Source: Paraphaeosphaeria minitans (Eukaryota > Ascomycota > Dothideomycetes > Pleosporales > Didymosphaeriaceae). Taken from it: DNA of 64,000 nucleotides. Each line of letters begins with the position of its first letter. The stretch's first letter is position 1. The DNA lies in the NCBI GenBank assembly GCA_015832175.1, contig WJXW01000005.1, forward strand, positions 2,480,001-2,544,000, read 5' to 3'. Shown here one piece after another: positions 56,417 to 64,000 of the stretch. The notes beneath the pieces were generated by a model. The model was not told the origin of the DNA. It did not search any database and worked only from the letters and a program-made list of their open reading frames with translations. Position numbers and translations under genes: made by a program.

Positions 56417-58810
56417 ATGAAGAGGATAAAGTCTTGCCTGAGCGTTGCGCTGCTCCTGGCTGCAACTGTGCGCTTGGTCCGTTGTCTAACGCGATAGCCT
56501 TTCTAACGCAACGCAGGTCGTCGCCAACCCGGGCTTCAACATCAATACCAACATCGGACCTGGCGTGCAAGGAAGGAAGGCCGAGGATCTCCAATATGGC
56601 GCGGTGGATGCAGTAGGCAGGGCGCAGCAGGAGAAAAGAAAAAGAGTGATAGTGGAACCCATTCCCGTCGTGGAAAAGGCCGCGCAAAACCAACCCCTCG
56701 ATATCAACTCTCTGCTCAACGGCGTCAGCCAGGGACAGAGTGCAGCGGGAACTGTGGCAGGTGGTCAACGGAGCGGTGAAGGCATCGATGCAAACGCGAT
56801 CATCAACGGCTTGACGGGCGCTCAGCAGGGAGGAAGCACAAACATCAACGCTGGTGCAGCGACGCCAGGTCAAGCTCAAGAGCCGGGTGCGACCGGATCA
56901 CTACCAGGTGGTCAACAAGGTGGCGCCGGAATCGATGCGAATGCCCTCAACAGCTTGACAGGCGAGCAGCAAGGCAGTAACATCAGCGCGTACGCTACCA
57001 CGGCATCGATCCAGGGTCAAGGTGTAGAACTGGGTGCTGCCGGATCTCTAAGCAGTGGTCAACAAGGAAGAGAAGGAATCAATGCGAACACTGAAGCAGC
57101 TGGTCAAGGTCAAGCCCAAGGGCAAGTTTCCGCAGATCTGGCCACTCTTCTCGCAAAGCAACAGAAACAGAACGGCACTCAAGGGCTGGACGCAAGTGCA
57201 CTTCTCAATGGCCTCGGAGAAGGTCAGGTTCAAGGTGGAAACGGACAAACTGCCAGTGGAGCGAGCACTGGGGACCCCAACAGCCTCACAAACGACCTTT
57301 TAAACAGTGCAAATGGCCAATCGAGCGTACTAGGTATCGCTGACGTTCTCGAGGGCCTTAATGGGCAGAATCAAGGTCAGGGACAAGATCAGGGCAATGG
57401 CGTTCAGATCATTGAGATCAAGGAGACGATCGCCCAGCAAATCGATGGAGGTGGAGCAGTAAAAGAGACGATAATTCGGAGTGCTGGGAGCGCAAGATTA
57501 TCAGCTGCGGCGGAACCGGTGGGAAGTGGCACGGTAAGCAAGATGTACAGCGGTTCAGCCCCACTTATACTAAACATGCGCAGACTATCATTGCCGAACC
57601 TTCGCTCGACCTCTCACTGCTAGGTTCCACCCAGAAAAGCGGCGCGAAGACAACAGCGGCAGCGAGGACTACAGCAGCAGGAGGAACGACGACTGCAAAG
57701 AAAGGGAAAACAGCGGCAGGGACTGCTCCCGCCGCTGTAATCACTGTCATCGCATCCGGTGGTACTGGTGGTGGCCGAGCGCTAAACTCCGCAAACGCAA
57801 CGGCATCCGCTGCTAAATCGATCAACACGTCCGGTTTGACCGAGGATGGTCTCGTAGCGGGAACTACCACCACGAAGGCCGGAAGTGCCATCACCGTGTC
57901 AGCAGGAAAGGGGGTTTCCAACTCTAATTCAACTGCTTCAGCTGTTGGCAGTGTCATCACTGTCGTCGCTGGAAACGGGAACGGAACCTCTATCGCGGCG
58001 GGCCTCGCAACTAGCTCAACCTCAGCTGCAGCAGGTGCGGCGCTCACAGTTATCGCTGGGAAAGAAAAGTCAAGCAGCTCCACTTCGCTTGTAACGGCGG
58101 ACTCGGCAGCAAATGCCACCGCGATCACCGTCGTCGCGAGCAACGGCACTGCAACGGGCGCAGCCGCCATGGCTCCCGGCCTACCCACGTCCTCCACATC
58201 GGCCAAATCCATCAACTCCGCAACCCTCACCCGAGGCGGTCTCGTCGGCTCAACAACTGTCTCTGCCCCTGGAAGCGCGGTCACCGTCGTCGCCGGCAAC
58301 GGAGGAAGCACCAACAACGCTACCGCCGCTCAAGCCGCCGCCAACCTCTGCAGCTGCGCATGCTCCTGTCCCGGGAGCGCATTCCCCATGTCCGCGCCCC
58401 AAGCGGCCCCCTTCCAACTTCCCCCTGCAATGAGCTCCATGAGCTCCATGAGCCCGCCGCCCTCCACGCTTCAGACGCAAGCCGTCACCGTCGTCGCAGG
58501 CGGCAGCGCCCCGGCCAACGCACCCCCAGCCCCGGCAGCCAGCTCCTCGTCTGCCGCACCGATCAACTCTGCCACGCTGACGACCGCCGGGCTGGTGGGC
58601 ACAAGCACGACGAGCGCGGCGGCCGCGGGCGTCACCATGCAGGCCAGCTCTGCCGCGAGCGTTGTACCCGCCGAGTCGCAAGTCGCAGGCAGTTCGTCGA
58701 GCACGTCGATTCAGCAGAACAGGCTACCCTTTGACATTTCGACCATCGAGCTGCAAAGCAAGGTCACCGTGAATCTGGGCGCGCGGGCTGCGCTGCCTAC
58801 GGAGAAATAG
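56417..58810 (+). CDS. Secreted low-complexity repeat protein (cell-wall/surface type)
   Basis: Family not recognised. Exons 56417-56467, 56517-57533 and 57584-58810 give 764 aa, all phase 0. Residues 1-21 form a signal peptide (MKRIKSCLSVALLLAATVVA), and a dibasic EKRKR follows at about residue 55. The N-terminal half has repeats around SLPGGQQGGAGIDANALN and SLLNG, rich in Gly, Gln and Asn. The C-terminal half has at least six repeats of the type AxSINxxxLTxxGLVxGTTT followed by AGSAITVVAGNG, rich in Ser, Thr and Ala. A single Cys cluster (LCSCACSCPGS, about residue 620) interrupts it. There is no TM or clear GPI signal at the end (LQSKVTVNLGARAALPTEK). Such composition suggests an extracellular matrix or wall protein with O-glycosylation. 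Confidence 0.8.
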
Positions 58811-59894
58811 CGGTCGGTGTTTTAGGAGTGGCAGGTGAGAAAGGGCAAGAGGCCTGGGGCACAGCGATCATCTGTGCTGGCCCTTTGCTGGAAGGGGAGT
58901 GCTTGGTGGGAAGGCTGAACGGATGTTTGTCTTTGATAGATGACTAGATGTCTGAGTAATTCTCGTATCGTTTGTGTGCTGTGCAGTGCTGTGCTGTGTC
59001 GATTTTTTCGCCGTTCATTCATCTGTTTGAGGAAGTTCTCTGTATGTAAGTAGGTACGTAACTGAGTGGAATATACACGCCAGTCGAGCGTGAAGGATAT
59101 TTCTCTAGTCTTGGCGGCATGTACGTTGGTAGGTGATCGCGACTGTTTCCTAGATACACTGCCTGATGTAGGCAAGATCGCGGCTGCACGGAAATTCTGT
59201 GGGGATGGGGCAGGATGGTGAGTCCCAATGTTCAAAAAGTAAGGTGGTGCTGTGGACGAACAAGAGTTGTGTGCAGCTGTGGGCGACCAACCCAGCATCA
59301 CAGCACTTTCTTTACGTTGAACTTGCAGGTATGAGGACGAGCACACAGTCGCTGATCACTCCATGGAGCTTTGAGGTACAGCTCATAGTCAGGAGGCACA
59401 CTATTCCTCCTGCATGTAATAATTGCAAGAGACAAATGCATCCGCCTCCAGAGCTTTACCTACCTAGACTATAGGTCACGGTGTTAGCGTGATCATATGC
59501 ACGCGCAAGTCCTTCGCCTTTTCGGTCCTCGCGCTCGGCATTTTCGGACCCGAACGACTCTTCTTCGTAACGCGAGGGCCCGAACGAGCGCGCTGGGGAT
59601 CTGAAAAACCTCACGAAGTAGCTGAGGTGCTTCAGTATATAGTGGAGACAGCATCGCTGCTTCCGGAATGCCACAGCAATCGCCTGAAGCGTTTTATGTG
59701 CGAATTCGACCTCTTTGCATTCCAAGCCCGCTGTCATATCGTCGTTTCGCCTACCTACCTTTCAACCTACCCTAACACCGACCCTCAAATTTTCTGGAAG
59801 AACGGTACTGGGAACCTTGAATAGTCATCGCATTCACATTTCCGACAACATAATTTTTAGCCTTCTGATCTCACGCAAAATCCTTACCGCGGCC
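58811..59894. other. Intergenic
   Basis: About 1.08 kb. ORFs on both strands (58822-59346 minus, 59489-59824 plus) have no domain and are probably noise. CTACCTACCTTTCAACCTACC lies close to the monooxygenase start (59751-59773). Confidence 0.45.
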
Positions 59895-61112
59895 ATGACA
59901 GCCTCAACTCCAAAGATCGCCCTGATCGGCGCCGGTCCAACATCTCTCACCCTCGCCGCCATTCTCCACCGCAATGCCATTCCCTTCACCATCTACGAAG
60001 CCGCCTCAACCCTGCGCCAACAAGGCGGCACCCTGGACCTGCACCCACAGACTGGCCAGCAGGCCCTGCGCGAAGCCGGTCTATGGGACAAATTCGTCAA
60101 GCATGCGAGGCCGGAAAGCGATTGCATGAAGCTGGTTGACCTTGAGAGCGGCGAAGTGTTCTGGGATGAGAATGCGGGAGATGGGCAGTCTGGAGGGGGG
60201 ACGGAGAGGAGTGTAGAGGACTCGTTCAAGGGGCGCCCGGAGATTGACCGGGAGTGGCTGATGAAGATCATGTATGGGGCGCTTTCGGACGGGAGCGTGA
60301 AATTGGGGGCAAAGCTCGAGGAAGTCTTGCCAAACGCAACGGACCTAGAGAAACACGATTTGCATTTCGCAGATGGATCGGCAGAGGAGGGGTTCGATCT
60401 CGTTGTGGGAGCCGACGGGGCGTGGTCGAAGGTTCGGAAATTTCTCACCCACGTGAAGCCGCAGTACTCTGGCATAACGGCCGTCGAGCTTTGGCGCCAT
60501 GACTTGCAGACCGAGCCCTGGTTGTTGAACTATGTGGGTGCAGGCTCGTGCTTCGCATTTGCGGAAGGAAGCGCAGTTCTGTCGCAGCGTCAAGGCGACG
60601 GAAGCTTGCACACCTACGCGTGACTTCGCGTGCCCGAAAATTTTGTCTCCGACTGCGGAATCGACTGGAATAGCGAAGACACCGCACGCACGCAGTTCAT
60701 CGATCGCTACTTCAGCCATGTGTCTCCGGATCTGCAGCGCGTGCTCGCCTTGTCAAAGGACAAACTGACGCCCCGCGCTCTGTATGAGCTACCCATTGGA
60801 TTCTCATACCCTCATCGTACGGGAATCACTCTGATTGGCGATGCTGCACATCTCATGACGCCGTTCGCGGGCGTGGGCGTCAACGTCGGAATGACAGATG
60901 CGCTCGTGCTGGCCAGGGAAATTATCGCTAGCTGCAGAGGGGAAAAGACTTTGGACGAGGCGGTTGGTGTATTCGAGAACGAATTGTGGCCGCGAGCGAG
61001 GAGGTACATGGAGAAGACGGCGAAGGGGAAGGAGAGACACTTCCGCGCCGATGGATCGAAGGAGATGGCGGATATGCTAAGAGCATTCCATGCCGGACAG
61101 AAGCCGGAGTAG
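59895..61112 (+). pseudogene. FAD-dependent monooxygenase (TetX/aromatic-hydroxylase-like) with in-frame stop
   Basis: Flavoprotein hydroxylase of the PHBH fold. From ATG 59895 (MTASTPKIALIGAGPTSLTL) one frame runs to 61112, 405 codons, apart from a single TGA at 60621-60623. Motifs lie on both sides: dinucleotide site ALIGAGPTSLTLAAIL, RQQGGTLDLHPQTGQQALRE, DG motif DLVVGADGAWSKVRKFL, then after the stop the second FAD motif GITLIGDAAHLMTPFAGVGVNVGM (GDAAHLM). The sequence around the stop (SLHTYA-stop-LRVPENF) matches the continuous RVPE region of relatives, so the protein is interrupted rather than ended there. A 54 nt GT-AG segment (60620-60673) could remove the stop in frame, but would delete conserved residues. 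Substrate unknown. Confidence 0.8.
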
Positions 61113-62198
61113 TGCTCGCTTCGTGAAATCTACGGCTACTCAAAGAGTGATACGTCTTTGAAAAGTAGATCCAATATTAGATTTCGCGGCCCGCAGCATC
61201 TCTCAGCAGTTCTTTCTTGTGATTGCAGCAGGGAAAGCGATTTGACTGGCAAAGCGAGATGAATTATATTGCTGTTGTGATTTTCGAGTGAGCCGTGATG
61301 AGCTGAGAATTTAAGTCCAAGTTTCGTGGAATCAATCGACAACCGAGCCGGATTACCTACCGTAGTGGGTAGGTAGGGATCGCTGGAAGAAGCTTAGCAT
61401 GCCACAACAACCGAGGGACTCGAGGTCTGCGACAACTCATTCGTGCTTTAGCCTGCGTACAAAGGCCTCCAAAATCCTATCTTGGGATTGTCATTGCATT
61501 GGAATCTGGGGTCTGGGGGGAATATGCGGGCTCGGCTCGGTCCACTAAATTGCCCAGCTCTTCGCCTCGCGTGGCGCAAGTCTCGTCGGTCCGGCATATC
61601 ACTTTTCAGAAGCCAGAAAATCGCGCAGTACATCGTCTATGGCGGCAGGTAATTAATAAGACGAACTCTTCGTCAGCAGTGCTGTGGTGCTCTGTAGAAG
61701 CGATGAGGACGGTTGACGGCGTCAAGAGCAAACCGGAGTAGCTAGCACGAGAAAGGAAGGCGTCGTGTCCACGTGAGGTGATCAACAGGGTTCGAATCCG
61801 GGGTTGAAGTCTAATTTGACTTTTTTTCTCTTCACATATGCAAGCATTGTCCCCCACTTCTCTAAAATGATTCGCGAACGTGCCGTCCCTAACGGAAGAT
61901 CTAGACGATCATCCTACGAGCAGACATCCCATTCGTTAGTCCTCGGTCCGCAACATACACTCTGTGGCAGGCATGGCGTTGCCATTTCCGTGGTAACATG
62001 ACGCTAGAGTAGCCCCCGCAACAGTGCCGCGGGGTACCTGATGGTGGTTACAGGAGCGTTTACGGGGTTGGACGTGGACCAATTGGTCGCAACGATCCGT
62101 CTACCGGGTTAACAATGTCAAGATATAAATCACGATGACTTCCCAAGATACGATGAGCATCTTCACTGCGATATTTGAAGTATCAAGAAGAACACATC
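61113..62198. other. Intergenic: glucoamylase promoter
   Basis: About 1.09 kb with no supported gene. Contains GGATTACCTACCGTAGTGGG-type motif and GTAGGTAGGG at 61351-61379. A tRNA-like GGTTCGAATCC occurs at 61792, but no cloverleaf could be drawn. The glucoamylase promoter should lie within 61900-62190. Confidence 0.45.

Positions 62199-64000
<1,802 letters not shown>

Noticed and set aside
60620..60673. A 54 nt intron that would remove the TGA in the monooxygenase
   Set aside because: Poor branch site, and it would delete the RVPENF...GIDWN segment that is conserved in the family.
61741..61815. tRNA-like sequence with a TAGCTAGCACGAG A-box-like and GGTTCGAATCC B-box-like element
   Set aside because: The T-stem has mismatches, no acceptor stem pairs with the 3' end on either strand and no anticodon arm could be drawn.

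Overview
This 64 kb window is nuclear DNA of a filamentous ascomycete, probably of the Pezizomycotina and most likely Dothideomycetes-like; the class is inference and I could not run a search. Evidence: genes lie on both strands without operons, introns are mostly 45-70 nt with GT...CTAAC...AG signals, and typical fungal families occur (Sec10, NUS1, deuterolysin, GH15 glucoamylase with CBM20, DUF3602). AT-rich patches and diverged repeats show C-to-T type decay resembling repeat-induced point mutation (RIP).

Layout. 1-19.3 kb is a housekeeping block: valyl-tRNA synthetase (truncated by the left edge), casein kinase 2 alpha, RNase P/MRP subunit RPP1, a beta-lactamase-like serine hydrolase, the MPS1 checkpoint kinase, exocyst SEC10, NUS1, ribosomal P2 and SPT2. 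19.9-32.4 kb holds a low-complexity protein of unknown function, a decayed tandem repeat, a thiolase-like gene with a frame break, an amino-acid permease, minisatellites, a GH105-type glycosidase and a choline/ethanolamine phosphotransferase. 32.4-46.5 kb is gene-poor and accessory in character: a secreted deuterolysin protease, a secreted CE1-type esterase, an orphan protein with an internal duplicated module, a DUF2235 hydrolase and a disrupted membrane-anchored surface protein. 46.7-64 kb has an MFS exporter, MDE1 of methionine salvage, a DUF3602 protein, the mitochondrial phosphate carrier, a DUF1295 membrane reductase-like gene, a long secreted repeat protein, an FAD monooxygenase with an in-frame stop, and a glucoamylase truncated by the right edge.

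How the genes relate: most are independent housekeeping loci. The secreted enzymes (protease, esterase, GH105, glucoamylase) suit a saprotrophic or plant-associated life on plant polymers. There is no secondary-metabolite core gene, autonomous transposon, CRISPR array or prokaryote-like defence system.

The observations most worth following are: a dual-start valyl-tRNA synthetase; a 0.3 kb MITE-like inverted-repeat element; the orphan gene with a repeated YGP-x-IW module; minisatellites confined to two introns; several introns that are multiples of three without stops; a recurrent intergenic TACCTACCTAGGTA-type motif; and five loci where one base or one stop breaks an otherwise conserved reading frame. 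The frame breaks could be assembly errors or real decay. I see no convincing undescribed multi-gene system; the orphan gene is the best candidate for new biology.
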